A DNA stretch of 64,000 nt, taken from the IMG/VR virus record IMGVR_UViG_3300048589_001082, positions 1 through 64,000 of that record. One strand, given 5' to 3'. The DNA is from a virus. Of the stretch, positions 1 to 7,384 are shown piece by piece (position 1 is the first letter of the stretch; each line of letters opens with the position of its first letter). Made by a program: the position numbers and the translations under genes. Under the pieces are notes generated by a model that had not been told where the DNA came from, did no database searches, and saw only the letters and a list, made by a program, of their open reading frames with translations.

Positions 1-9
1 CACCCCGCC

Positions 10-42
<33 letters not shown>

Positions 43-89
43 ACGGGAGCCGCGGCCGGCCGGCGCTCGCGCCGCCGCCGCTGTATCTC

Positions 90-266
90 CTACAGGTAGA
101 ACTCCGAGGCGCGGACGATGAGCTGCGACCGCGACCAGCCCAGCTCCTCGGCCGTCTCGTCCAGCCGGTGCATCAGGTCGTAGCTCATCCACGCCTGCAC
201 CGTCCGGCCCCTGGCCTCTTCGTTCGGGTCTGTTGCGCGTTGCTGCGCGTTTGTCGTTTGGGTCAC
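90..266 (-). CDS. Ribbon-helix-helix (CopG/Arc-like) small protein
   Basis: Small protein of about 58 residues. The C-terminal 39 residues look like a ribbon-helix-helix fold: a short strand (RTVQAWMSYDLM), an acidic first helix (HRLDETAEELG), then the turn and second helix beginning SRSQLIVRASEF. RHH proteins bind DNA as dimers and serve as antitoxins or phage repressors. No toxin gene is seen beside it before the window ends. The start is a GTG 4 bases after GGAGG; a second GTG in frame directly precedes it and an internal ATG lies before the SYDLM stretch, so the start is uncertain. It has its own promoter at 319-347. Assignment rests on pattern only. Confidence 0.6.
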   Translation of the reverse strand: MTQTTNAQQRATDPNEEARGRTVQAWMSYDLMHRLDETAEELGWSRSQLIVRASEFYL

Positions 267-318
267 CACGCCTCCGGGCGGCCGTCACACAGTCGGACAG
301 ACAGACGGCCGCCAACCC

Positions 319-347
319 TCATGATACCATACCACTTGACAGGATTC
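319..347 (-). promoter_or_regulatory. Promoter for the RHH gene
   Basis: Reading the minus strand, TTGAAT (342-347) and TATCAT (319-324) are separated by exactly 17 bp, close to sigma-70 consensus in both elements. It sits about 50 bp upstream of the 90-266 start, in an AT-richer gap. Confidence 0.6.
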
Positions 348-383
348 AATAGGCTCTGCCAAGTCGCCGGGCTTACGTCCGCG

Positions 384-413
384 AGTCGGGCGTTAGCTAT
401 CCGGCTAACGACT
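384..413 (-). terminator. Hairpin at the end of gene 412-1047
   Basis: TTAGC and GCTAA pair around a 6-base loop with an outer AGTCG/CGACT stem interrupted by a bulge. It overlaps the stop codon of the 412-1047 gene. No U-tract follows, so it is at best a weak or rho-assisted terminator. Confidence 0.3.
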
Positions 414-1047
414 ACTCGCCCATGTCCGGGTGGATGTAGACCCCGCGAGCCAGGGGGGCGCGGAAGACGGCCGCCTCGTTGAACGTCTCCCAGTCGATGT
501 CCCGCAGCGCGTCGTGGTCGTAGGTGGCCTGCACCACAAGCGCTTCTTCCACCGCGCCGCCGGCGCCTTCGAGGGTGAACGTCCCGGCCAGCGTCGCCGT
601 GCGGAAGGGCACGCCCGACGCATCGAGCGCCCGCAGGATGACGGCCGCGTCGGTCTTGGCCAGCGACAGGGCCAGGCCCGGCGTCAGGTGGTCGTCCAGC
701 GCCCAGGTCACGCCGATAGAACCCTGGTCATCGAAGAAATCGATCTGGGTAAACTTGCGCCCGCCGTTGACGTCGCGGTTGGACTCGCCCAACAGCCGCA
801 GCAAATCCCGCTCCAGGCGGTCTTTGGGCGGCAGGGTCAGGGTCGCCGTGGCGTCGGCCTCGGCCGCCGTCTCGACCACGGCCGTCGCCGGGGCCGCCTC
901 GGCCGTCTCGGCAATGGCGATGGTGGCGCGGGCGGTGGCCGCGGCCTCATCCAGAACGCCTGTGGCCGACATGACCACGCCGCACAACACCGCCAGCCCC
1001 ACCAGACCCGCGACGACCAGCAACGCCAACTTTACGCCTCGTTTCAT
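412..1047 (-). CDS. Membrane-anchored protein of unknown function
   Basis: 211 residues. Positions 1-30 form a positively charged N-terminus followed by one hydrophobic helix (LALLVVAGLVGLAVLCGVVM), which reads as an uncleaved signal anchor. An Ala/Thr/Glu-rich linker to about residue 70 leads to a C-terminal globular domain of about 130 residues with alternating strands and no family I recognise. The bulk would face outside the membrane. The ATG follows GGAGGGG at good spacing, and the gene has its own extended -10 promoter at 1088. It stands as an isolated transcription unit, as phage cargo (moron) genes often do; that is inference. Confidence 0.7.
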   Translation of the reverse strand: MKRGVKLALLVVAGLVGLAVLCGVVMSATGVLDEAAATARATIAIAETAEAAPATAVVETAAEADATATLTLPPKDRLERDLLRLLGESNRDVNGGRKFTQIDFFDDQGSIGVTWALDDHLTPGLALSLAKTDAAVILRALDASGVPFRTATLAGTFTLEGAGGAVEEALVVQATYDHDALRDIDWETFNEAAVFRAPLARGVYIHPDMGE

Positions 1048-1087
1048 AACTATCCCCTCCGGGTTCTATTGTGGACAGACGCGGCCG

Positions 1088-1096
1088 ATTATAGCA
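1088..1096 (-). promoter_or_regulatory. Extended -10 promoter for gene 412-1047
   Basis: Minus-strand TGCTATAAT is a perfect extended -10 (TGn + TATAAT). No good -35 is visible, as expected for this class. The start codon is about 40 bp downstream. The same 9-mer recurs in minus-strand promoters near 3183 and 46793. Confidence 0.7.
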
Positions 1097-1112
1097 GAGC
1101 AGGGCAGGGGGA

Positions 1113-1153
1113 GAAAAAGGCAGAGGGCCGAAGGAGTGACCCCCACGGCCCTC
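1113..1153 (-). terminator. Intrinsic terminator
   Basis: Minus-strand RNA forms GAGGGCCG/CGGCCCTC (1146-1153 with 1123-1130), with an inner GGGG/CTCC pairing, followed by a TTTTT run (1114-1118). It would end transcripts coming from the right just before the 1088 promoter. Confidence 0.65.
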
Positions 1154-1292
1154 GCGTCCGCCGGCCGAAGCCGACGGAGGGGCAAGAAAACCGGATACCC
1201 GCCGGCTACGGGGCGATCGACTCCGGCCGGTGCGCGCGTGCACTCGCAACCGGCCATCAGCGCCAATCCACGCCCACTTGCTGGGACTTATG
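1113..1292 (-). ncRNA. Candidate small RNA between promoter 1298 and terminator 1113
   Basis: The 339-bp gap 1048-1386 contains a sigma-70-like promoter pointing left (1298-1327) and a complete intrinsic terminator (1113-1153), with no convincing gene between. A transcript of about 180 nt is predicted. The only reading frame here is compositionally odd and lacks a clear ribosome-binding site. Read-through from the gene at 1387 would also end here. Low confidence without expression data. Confidence 0.3.
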
Positions 1293-1297
1293 AGCGC

Positions 1298-1327
1298 AGT
1301 ATAGCCGATGGAGCTATCCCGCGCCAA
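1298..1327 (-). promoter_or_regulatory. Putative promoter upstream of the candidate sRNA
   Basis: Minus-strand TTGGCG (1322-1327) and TATACT (1298-1303) with an 18-bp spacer. The 10-mer GCGCCAATCC occurs at 1260-1269 and again at 1321-1330, the second copy covering the -35, so an operator role is possible. Confidence 0.45.
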
Positions 1328-1386
1328 TCCGTGGCGATAAGTTACAAATCCCTGCCACTTGCGGCAACGGCCGCCGTGGCGGCCGG

Positions 1387-1914
1387 CTAATCCAGCTCAT
1401 CCCGCAGCCCCAGGAGCGACCGGGCATCCTCCAGCGACGCCACGCGGGTGATGGTCACGCGGCCGTCGGCGTCCTCGACGCGCACCGCGTAGGCGTCGTC
1501 GGGCAGCCGCCGCGCCTCGAAGGTGACGTCGCCGTGCGTGCCGCGGATGACGGCCGCCTCGCCCGGCGCGGCCTCGACCGCGGCCATGCCTGCCAGCAGC
1601 GCTTCCAGTCCGGCGCCCTCTTCCAGCAGGATGCGCGTCTGGGTCAGGAAGCGCACCGCGTCGGGGGCGGCCAGGGGCAGGGCGGCGGCGGCCCGCGCCA
1701 CGGCGTCGGCGCTCGTCTCGCGGGCGATGCGGCGGCCGACCTGCGCCCGCGCCGCGCCGGAGAGGGCTTCCATTGCCCCCAGCCAGGCGCGGAACGCCTC
1801 GCCGGCGGCGATGGGGTCATAGGGAAAGGCTGTCACCGCCGCGCGGTAGCGGCCGTACAGTTCGACCGTGCGGGCGGCGGCGTCGATGGTCTGCTGTTTG
1901 GTACTCGCGTTCAT
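1387..1914 (-). CDS. Hypothetical alpha-helical protein
   Basis: 175 residues from the chosen ATG. Mostly helical to about residue 125 (Ala/Arg/Glu-rich, no Cys), then a short beta-rich C-terminus (VTFEARRLPDDAYAVRVEDA). No known family recognised. The start is chosen because it forms an ATGA overlap with the stop of the upstream gene (1911-2240) and follows GAGGAA; a longer form beginning 10 codons earlier is possible but would overlap more. The two genes are probably translationally coupled. Confidence 0.65.
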   Translation of the reverse strand: MNASTKQQTIDAAARTVELYGRYRAAVTAFPYDPIAAGEAFRAWLGAMEALSGAARAQVGRRIARETSADAVARAAAALPLAAPDAVRFLTQTRILLEEGAGLEALLAGMAAVEAAPGEAAVIRGTHGDVTFEARRLPDDAYAVRVEDADGRVTITRVASLEDARSLLGLRDELD

Positions 1915-2240
1915 TCGTTCCTCGCGCTGTCCCAATCCCACCACGCGCCCGGCGGTTCGGGATTGGGGTAGAAGTGGGTTGGTTTATCGGAGATAAGCCA
2001 GTCGCCCTGCAACCACTGCCGGCCGTAGGGTACGTTAATATCCAGAAAAGCGGGCGTCACGCCCAACCTAGGCGTATAGACCATGTACTCGCATTCGGCC
2101 GCAGGCGACTCACGGTCAATCGGCCGCGGCCTCAGCGCGTCCACCATCGCTCGTAGCCGGTCGCGCTCGGCCCGCAGCTCATCGACCTGGGCCTTGAGTT
2201 CCTGGCATTGCCCCGTGCAACGGGCCGGTTCGTTTGTCAT
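1911..2240 (-). CDS. Hypothetical protein with N-terminal coiled coil
   Basis: 109 residues. Residues 10-37 form a coiled coil (ELKAQVDELRAERDRLRAMV). The C-terminal half is rich in Trp, Pro and Tyr (GAWWDWDS near the end), a globular domain I do not recognise. Coiled coil plus small aromatic domain is a common plan for small phage proteins. Overlaps the next gene by 4 bases. Confidence 0.6.
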   Translation of the reverse strand: MTNEPARCTGQCQELKAQVDELRAERDRLRAMVDALRPRPIDRESPAAECEYMVYTPRLGVTPAFLDINVPYGRQWLQGDWLISDKPTHFYPNPEPPGAWWDWDSARNE

Positions 2241-2325
2241 GCGTCTCCCTGCGGGGAAGGGAGACGACGCTTTGAGGCGGCCGTGTTAATGGTCAGTAGC
2301 TCGACCGGGGTGGGGGCATCGCTGC

Positions 2326-2565
2326 TCACGAGCAGCCTCCGCGCTGATCGGCCAGCGTCGCGCACATAAACTCGCGCGTCAGGTAGCCGGCCACGTCGCC
2401 CGGCACGCCGCGCGTCACCAGTTCGTTGTAGAAGGTCGCGTACAGCGCGGCCGTGGCCGCGACGGCGGCCGAGGGCGTGTCGTTCATCGCCGCGCCCAGC
2501 CAGGCCAACTTGCCGTTGTCGGCCGGCGGCCCGGACGCCGCGCCGGTGGGGTGGGGGTCACTCAT
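2326..2565 (-). CDS. Small hypothetical protein
   Basis: 79 residues. A polar, Pro/Gly-rich first 20 residues precede a helical part (SAAVAATAALYATFYNELVT) and a segment VPGDVAGYLTREFMCATL. Several phage proteins carry a similar short helical repeat in which a helix ends in a TREFM-like motif; I cannot name the family. It lies between the nuclease gene and the coiled-coil gene and is preceded by an AT-rich gap that may hold its promoter. Confidence 0.55.
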   Translation of the reverse strand: MSDPHPTGAASGPPADNGKLAWLGAAMNDTPSAAVAATAALYATFYNELVTRGVPGDVAGYLTREFMCATLADQRGGCS

Positions 2566-2639
2566 GATGGCTTCCTATATATAGGTAGGTATTTATACTT
2601 AAATTAAGCTGTATTATCGGTAGTTTGACTAATATGCGC
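2566..2639 (-). promoter_or_regulatory. AT-rich intergenic island
   Basis: About 70 bp that are roughly two-thirds A/T in a genome that is strongly G/C. It includes the palindrome CTATATATAG and a minus-strand TATAAA (2592-2597). Probably a promoter region for 2326-2565, but no good -35/-10 pair can be fixed. Confidence 0.4.
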
Positions 2640-3059
2640 TTATACTAGGTAAACCGGTTCCGGTTCCTTGAACCACGGCTCATCCGTGTCCTTCTCGAAT
2701 GCATCCAGGTATTGGGAGACGATGGCCGTGCGGTGCTCGGCCGGCAGGCTGCTGAAGATTTCGGTAGATGTGTCGGCCGCGCGGATATTGAACAACCGGT
2801 TGTCGTCGCCCGCAAGTCTGGCAATCCAGCTCTGCTCGACGGCGCGCCGGTCGCCGGACTCGATCTCTTCCAGAACGTCCATGACCACACACTCGCGACC
2901 GTTTTCGGCCAGCCAGCGCTTTAGCTCCCGGTTGCCCTTCGTCGGCCGTCTCTCGGCGTCGTAGAAATGGCTCAGGAAACGCGCGTCCGGGTCGGCCGTC
3001 GAGCCGACGTAGCGATACTCATCTTCCCACTGCAACCGCAACCCGTAGACGTAAAACAT
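2640..3059 (-). CDS. GIY-YIG nuclease domain protein
   Basis: 139 residues. The N-terminal domain matches the GIY-YIG endonuclease fold: YVYG at 3-6 (the GIY position), YRYVGST at 15-21 (the YIG position), Arg27 in the first helix, Glu75 in EQSWI as the metal-binding glutamate, and Asn91 in LFNI. The family cuts DNA and includes homing endonucleases and repair nucleases. The C-terminal 40 residues are acidic and carry no obvious DNA-binding domain, so this is a minimal, free-standing nuclease. The ATG follows AGGAG, but that site lies in a hairpin (3064-3096), which suggests translational control. Function as a homing enzyme is inferred, not shown. Confidence 0.8.
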   Translation of the reverse strand: MFYVYGLRLQWEDEYRYVGSTADPDARFLSHFYDAERRPTKGNRELKRWLAENGRECVVMDVLEEIESGDRRAVEQSWIARLAGDDNRLFNIRAADTSTEIFSSLPAEHRTAIVSQYLDAFEKDTDEPWFKEPEPVYLV

Positions 3060-3063
3060 GATA

Positions 3064-3096
3064 CGCTCCTGTCTTGCTTGGCAAGTCACAGGAGCG
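3064..3096 (-). promoter_or_regulatory. Hairpin sequestering the nuclease ribosome-binding site
   Basis: In the mRNA, CGCTCCTGT pairs with ACAGGAGCG (9 bp), and an inner CTTGC/GCAAG stem closes a 3-base loop. The AGGAG of the 2640-3059 gene (3066-3070) is inside the distal arm, 6 nt from its ATG. Folding would hide the Shine-Dalgarno sequence. Confidence 0.75.
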
Positions 3097-3182
3097 CGTG
3101 CTACACTACCCCCGTGTCTGGCCCTAATCCAGTCACCGTGCCCTGGGGCGTTGACGCGCCGCCGGGGCTTTTCACTCAGAGT

Positions 3183-3213
3183 ATTATAGCACATTTGTTC
3201 CAATTCATCCCAA
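3183..3213 (-). promoter_or_regulatory. Extended -10 promoter overlapping a direct-repeat operator (site 1)
   Basis: Minus-strand TGCTATAAT gives the -10 at 3183-3188; TTGGGA (3208-3213) is a possible -35 at 19 bp. The 20-bp element TTGGGATGAATTGGAACAAA (3194-3213) is a copy of the window-wide direct-repeat motif and covers the -35 and spacer. It would drive the nuclease gene with a leader of about 115 nt. Confidence 0.65.
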
Positions 3214-3223
3214 CTGGTTGAGA

Positions 3224-3251
3224 GGCAACACGGCCGCGCGGCCGTGTTGCC
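3224..3251. repeat. 28-bp perfect palindrome
   Basis: GGCAACACGGCCGC followed at once by its exact reverse complement. It lies between the 3284-3571 gene and the 3183 promoter, where a bidirectional terminator would be expected, but no U-tract is present. Its core ACGGCCGCGCGGCCGT is shared with the palindrome at 32032-32061. Confidence 0.8.
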
Positions 3252-3283
3252 CGCTTCGCCTACAGCCTGGACAGCGTGGTAAC

Positions 3284-3571
3284 TCACCACTCCCCGCGGT
3301 CTCTCGCGTCGCCCCGGAAACGTAGGTTTTGCCACACGGATGAGGTTTCCTCTGCTGCCTGTTTCCGCGACCAGTAGATGTGGCGGATTACTTGCCCATC
3401 CCGGTCGCACACACGCGCGGTAACTGTGTCGTTCGGTGCGGCCAGGTTCTCCAGCGCGGCGCGGAAGGCCCGCTCGGCCTCGGCCGCGCGGGTGATGACC
3501 ACCGACTCGATCACCAGATACCAGCTTACGGCAATGCCGACAAACAGCGCCAGCACTCCAATGTCGCTCAT
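3284..3571 (-). CDS. Small single-pass membrane protein
   Basis: 95 residues. Residues 3-27 form one hydrophobic helix (IGVLALFVGIAVSWYLVIES), followed by a helical stretch rich in Ala/Glu/Arg and a C-terminal part with Arg/Asp residues that should be cytoplasmic or periplasmic depending on topology. It follows the cell-wall hydrolase and another small membrane protein, so a role in lysis (spanin- or holin-like) or in the envelope is possible but not supported by a recognisable family. Confidence 0.55.
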   Translation of the reverse strand: MSDIGVLALFVGIAVSWYLVIESVVITRAAEAERAFRAALENLAAPNDTVTARVCDRDGQVIRHIYWSRKQAAEETSSVWQNLRFRGDARDRGEW

Positions 3572-3583
3572 TCCTCTTGTCTC

Positions 3584-3808
3584 CTAGCCGCGCCGGCGGG
3601 CAATCGACAGCCCCACCAGCACAATCCCGATTAGCGCCGCGAATACCCCCAGGAGCATCACCCCCTGAGGGTCGTCGCGCAGCACCCCGGCCGCGCCGCC
3701 GGCGGCCACCAGCGAGGTGAAGCACCCCGCGCCCAGCAGCACCAGGCCCGCCAGCAGGATGCAGCCCACGCCCGCGCGCCCGTTTTGCTCCTTACCTCTG
3801 TTCGACAT
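3584..3808 (-). CDS. Small two-helix membrane protein
   Basis: 74 residues with two hydrophobic helices, about residues 13-41 (CILLAGLVLLGAGCFTSLVA) and 47-70 (GVMLLGVFAALIGIVLVGLS), a charged N-terminus and an Arg-rich C-terminal tail (ARRRG). Size, two membrane spans and position directly after the lysin gene (3878-7198) fit a class II holin, but no family signature is visible. Other small membrane proteins at 8844-10057 compete for that role. Confidence 0.5.
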   Translation of the reverse strand: MSNRGKEQNGRAGVGCILLAGLVLLGAGCFTSLVAAGGAAGVLRDDPQGVMLLGVFAALIGIVLVGLSIARRRG

Positions 3809-3877
3809 CTATCTAACCCCTGACGCGCCTCCCGCGCGCCTGGCGCGATTACCGGTACGTAGCCTGCACGCCCGCCG

Positions 3878-6800
3878 TCACCCCAGCTTCAGGCAGGGAA
3901 TGACTTCCATCACCGGCGGCTCCTGGCCCTCGCCGCCCGGCACGATCCACGAGTGGTCGCCCGACGAGGAGCGCCACCCCACCAGCCCGCCCGGTTGCGC
4001 AGCCGTGCGCCGGGCGTAGAAGTAGACCTCGGCCGGCGCGCCGCCGGGCGCGGTCAGCCAGTGCAGCTCGACCACGTCGCGCAGCGTCACGCCGCCCTCG
4101 CTCGTCCATGTGGCGTGCCGGGCGGCGAACTTGAGCCACGTCCGGTGGTAGCCCTCCTTCGGCTCGGCCGCCTTGCGGCAGTCGCCCTTATAGTAGAAGG
4201 ACACCAGCGGGTTGCGCTCGTAGGTCTGGCCCACCGTCCACCGGCGCGGGCACCACGGCGCGCCGTAGGTCAGGCCGTCGCGCCGCTGCACGTAGTACTT
4301 GCCGCCGCCGGGCGAGGTGTCCACCCCCCGGTAGACGGCCGCCGCGTCGGCCCAGAACTCCTCGAACTCGCCGCTCTTGACCTGGTAGAAGCGGCCGTTC
4401 CGCTCGACGGTCGTCAACCGCTGGTGGCCGTCGCGCCCACCGATGAGGTAGGCCAGCACGTGGACGCGGCCGTCGCCCCACAGGTACTCGGTCATATCGA
4501 TCGACGCCTGGGGCGGCGGCGCGGGCGGCGGGATGGTCGGCGGCGCGGCGACCAGCGGGCGGCCGTCCTCCCAGACGAATATCCGGTCGTAGCGCGGCAC
4601 TTCACACCAGTAGACCCGCAGCGGAGACTTGGCCCCCGGCGGCAGGGCGCGCATGTAGCGGTAGTGCTTGCCGCCGATCATCACCCCGCGCTCGCCGGGA
4701 ATGGGCGAGAAACCATCGGCCACGATCCGGGCGTGCAGGGCGAAGGTCGGGTTCCACTCCAGCGCCTCGACCGCGGCGACGCGCCACACTTCCGGCCCCG
4801 GAGCCGCCGCCGCCGGCCGCTGGCACAGCGCCCGCCACTCGGCGGCCGTGCCGCTGAACCGGTTGATGTCCAGCGCCTTCGACTGCACGCCCCAGGCGGC
4901 CCGGTCGGCGCTGATGTCCCGCACCTCGTGCTGCCACAGCGTCCAGGCCGTCCACGGCGCGGGCACGATCGGCCGCGCCGCGCTCGTCCAGGCGGCGATC
5001 CACAGCCGGTGGCGACTGCCCCACGCCGGGGCGCGCAGGGAGTTGCGCCAGTAGTTGAGCGAGGTGTAGATGATGGGCGGCTCGCCCAGTAGCGCTTCCA
5101 GCCTGTCCAGGTAGGCCCGCGCCCGCGCGGCCGTGTCCGGCCCCACGCCGGTCGGCTCCTCGAAGTCGGCGCACACCAGCCGCGGCGCGCCCACCTCGGT
5201 AATCAGGGCGGCGACCTTCTCGGCCTGCTGCACCGGGTCGAGCGACGGCCGCCAGTAGTGGTAGGTCAGGAAGGGCACGCCGTGACGGGCGGCCTCGGCC
5301 ACGTTGCGCCGCAGTTGGGTGTCCGTGCCCAGCCCGTCGCCCAGGCGGATGATCGCGCCGCCAATGCGCTTAGCCAGCGTCTCCCAGCGAATCTCCCCCT
5401 GGTGGTGGCTGACGTCTACCACCGGCGGGACAAGCGGCGGTTGCGGTTCCGGCGCGGGCGGCGGCGCGGGCGGCGGCGGCTCGACCGGCGGCGGCTCCGG
5501 GGCCGGTTCGGCCGCCGCCTGGCGCAGCTCCAGCGCGTCGAGGAACACCCCGTTCTGCGGCAGCGCGAACGGCAGGATAAAGTCCAGCTTCAGGTCGAAG
5601 GCCGCCGCCGGGGCGTCGAACGTCACGACGATGTGGTTCCACTGCCCCGGACGCAGCGCCAGCCAGCCCCCGGCCGTCGAGCCGGCGGTGACGTGCGCCC
5701 ACTCCGGGCGGCCGCCCGTCACGGCCTTGTCGCCCACGCGCACCCGGAACAGTCCGTCGCGCTGCTGGGGGTCGTTGGCCCAAATCTTGGCCTGCTCCGG
5801 CTTGGAGGTGTAGCCCTTGACCAGATCGGGAAAGACCGGCACGACCAGCCGCAGGCGGCGCGGCGCGACCGAAGCCGCGACCTGGGTAATGAGCGTGGCG
5901 TTGATCGCCCCGCCCCCCTTAAAGAGCTTCAGCGTGTGCCCGCCCTCCAGGATGAGGGCCTGCGGCTGGCCCTTGCGCTCGTCGGGGGCCAGCTTGCCTT
6001 CCGGCAGCCGGTTCATCTCCGGCCGCAGGAAGGGCCACTCCGACAGGGGATTGGGCCACGCGCCGTCTTTGGTCTCGCGCCAGTTGATGCGCCATCCGTT
6101 CGGTACTTGAAGTGCCATGATGGGGTAGCCGTTGGCGTCGTCGGGGTGGTAGTGCCCCTCCTCCCACCCGGCGTTGACCAAGAGGTTGGCGGCCGTCGGG
6201 GGCGGCGCGGGAATGGGCGCGGGGGCCGGGGGCGGCGCGGGCGTCGGGGGTGGCGTTGGCTCCCCACCCAGAGGCGGCGCGTCGCGGGCGATGATCGCTT
6301 GCGTCAGCGGCTCCATATAGCCGTTCATCTTCCGGCCCAGATCGCCCCAGGCCGCGCCTTCCTTGCCCAGTGTCCACAGGGCCAGCCCGCGCACTTCCGG
6401 CCGGGCGTAGAGGCGGCCGTAGGCGGTGACGATCTGCCCCACCCCATCGGCCGCCTCCGGCGCGTCATTGAGCGTCCAGCCGAACTCGGTCACGAACAGG
6501 GTCGGCCACGGCCGTGGGATGGCCTGCCAGCGGCCGACCAGCGCCGGCGCGTCGAGGGTGTCGGCCCGCAGGCTGTACTCATGCACGTCCAGGGCCAGCG
6601 TGTCGGGGTTGGCCCGCAGCAGCTTCAATAGCTCGGTCATGCGCGGCCCGGCCCACTGCCACGGCTCCGGCGTGCCCGGCGACCAGCCGAAGAGCGTCAG
6701 CCGCACCCCCTCGGCCGCGGCGTGTTCGGCCAGCCGCAGGGCGTGGGCGGCCAGCCACTCGCTGTTGTCCCAATAGATGCCGCCGTTCCACGTCACCAGC

Positions 6801-7198
6801 TTCCGGTACGGCCCCGGCCCGCCCATTTCCAGGTCTTCCGGTGAGAGCACAAAGGCCGGTTCGTTGGTGATGCCGAACCAGACCACATCCCGGTCGAGCT
6901 CCTTGGGCCACTTCAGCCGGTGGTACTCCCACTGGCGCGTGGCCGCCTCGCGCGGGTCGAGGCCGTACTCCGGCACGTCGAAGTCGGCGTGGCGGTAGAC
7001 CAGGGCCGCGGCGCGCCGGCGCTCGCGCGACCAGCCCGCCCGCTGCATCTTGTCCTGGGCCTCCCACACCGGCCCGGCGGCGTTGATGCTCATCACCACC
7101 GGGGGTATCCCGGCGGCGATGAGCGGGTCGAGGTAGCGCGCCCCCCACCCGTCGGCCGCATTGACGCTCGTGAACTTGAACCCGATGGGCATCTTCAT
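3878..7198 (-). CDS. Two-headed cell-wall hydrolase: clan A glycosidase plus GH25 muramidase
   Basis: 1106 residues with a modular plan. Residues 1-300 look like a TIM-barrel glycosidase of clan GH-A: the acid/base Glu113 in TNEPAF and the nucleophile Glu238 in FVTEFGW are in their expected settings. A Pro-rich linker (310-336) leads to a beta-sandwich, possibly carbohydrate-binding (337-560). A second Pro-rich linker (565-592) leads to a GH25 muramidase (593-790): Asp595 in DVSHHQG, Asp678 and Glu680 in ADFE, Asp777 in LDINRF. Residues 800-1106 form an unrecognised C-terminal domain. GH25 enzymes cut the MurNAc-GlcNAc bond of peptidoglycan. The first domain probably cuts another host polysaccharide. 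No signal peptide. The ATG at 7198 is preferred over an upstream frame extension that is Arg/Gly-rich and not gene-like. Either endolysin or tail-borne hydrolase; its own promoter at 7347 favours a lysis role. Confidence 0.8.
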   Translation of the reverse strand: MKMPIGFKFTSVNAADGWGARYLDPLIAAGIPPVVMSINAAGPVWEAQDKMQRAGWSRERRRAAALVYRHADFDVPEYGLDPREAATRQWEYHRLKWPKELDRDVVWFGITNEPAFVLSPEDLEMGGPGPYRKLVTWNGGIYWDNSEWLAAHALRLAEHAAAEGVRLTLFGWSPGTPEPWQWAGPRMTELLKLLRANPDTLALDVHEYSLRADTLDAPALVGRWQAIPRPWPTLFVTEFGWTLNDAPEAADGVGQIVTAYGRLYARPEVRGLALWTLGKEGAAWGDLGRKMNGYMEPLTQAIIARDAPPLGGEPTPPPTPAPPPAPAPIPAPPPTAANLLVNAGWEEGHYHPDDANGYPIMALQVPNGWRINWRETKDGAWPNPLSEWPFLRPEMNRLPEGKLAPDERKGQPQALILEGGHTLKLFKGGGAINATLITQVAASVAPRRLRLVVPVFPDLVKGYTSKPEQAKIWANDPQQRDGLFRVRVGDKAVTGGRPEWAHVTAGSTAGGWLALRPGQWNHIVVTFDAPAAAFDLKLDFILPFALPQNGVFLDALELRQAAAEPAPEPPPVEPPPPAPPPAPEPQPPLVPPVVDVSHHQGEIRWETLAKRIGGAIIRLGDGLGTDTQLRRNVAEAARHGVPFLTYHYWRPSLDPVQQAEKVAALITEVGAPRLVCADFEEPTGVGPDTAARARAYLDRLEALLGEPPIIYTSLNYWRNSLRAPAWGSRHRLWIAAWTSAARPIVPAPWTAWTLWQHEVRDISADRAAWGVQSKALDINRFSGTAAEWRALCQRPAAAAPGPEVWRVAAVEALEWNPTFALHARIVADGFSPIPGERGVMIGGKHYRYMRALPPGAKSPLRVYWCEVPRYDRIFVWEDGRPLVAAPPTIPPPAPPPQASIDMTEYLWGDGRVHVLAYLIGGRDGHQRLTTVERNGRFYQVKSGEFEEFWADAAAVYRGVDTSPGGGKYYVQRRDGLTYGAPWCPRRWTVGQTYERNPLVSFYYKGDCRKAAEPKEGYHRTWLKFAARHATWTSEGGVTLRDVVELHWLTAPGGAPAEVYFYARRTAAQPGGLVGWRSSSGDHSWIVPGGEGQEPPVMEVIPCLKLG

Positions 7199-7346
7199 GT
7201 GTATTCCCGCTCCCACGGCCGCGCGACGCAACTGCCCGCAACCGCGACATGGGCGGGCGGCCCAGCCACGGCCGTCCCGCCCCGCTACCACTACACTCTT
7301 CTCTTAATCCGCTACGCGCGGCTGCATCCGGTACGTTCCACCCCGC

Positions 7347-7374
7347 ATTATAATCGCAACCAATCTCAACGCAA
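7347..7374 (-). promoter_or_regulatory. Promoter with direct-repeat operator (site 2) for the lysin gene
   Basis: Minus-strand TATAAT (7347-7352) with TTGCGT (7369-7374) at 16 bp. The plus-strand element TCGCAACCAATCTCAACGCA (7354-7373), a copy of the direct-repeat motif, fills the spacer and most of the -35. A bound protein there would block polymerase. Confidence 0.65.
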
Positions 7375-7384
7375 CAAGGCGCGA

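Noticed and set aside
334-339. Plus-strand TTGACA in the left gap
   Set aside because: No acceptable -10 is found 16-18 bp downstream and no plus-strand gene follows.
3224-3251. Classifying the 28-bp palindrome as a standard intrinsic terminator
   Set aside because: Neither strand has a U-tract after the stem.
7199-7291. N-terminal extension of the lysin gene to 7291
   Set aside because: The extra 31 residues are Arg/Gly/Cys-rich and lie in the promoter leader; the ATG at 7198 is preferred. Similar extensions of 2640, 9147, 9707, 26080, 26702, 36216, 41747, 44617, 53844 and 54529 are rejected because they run through other genes or a promoter.
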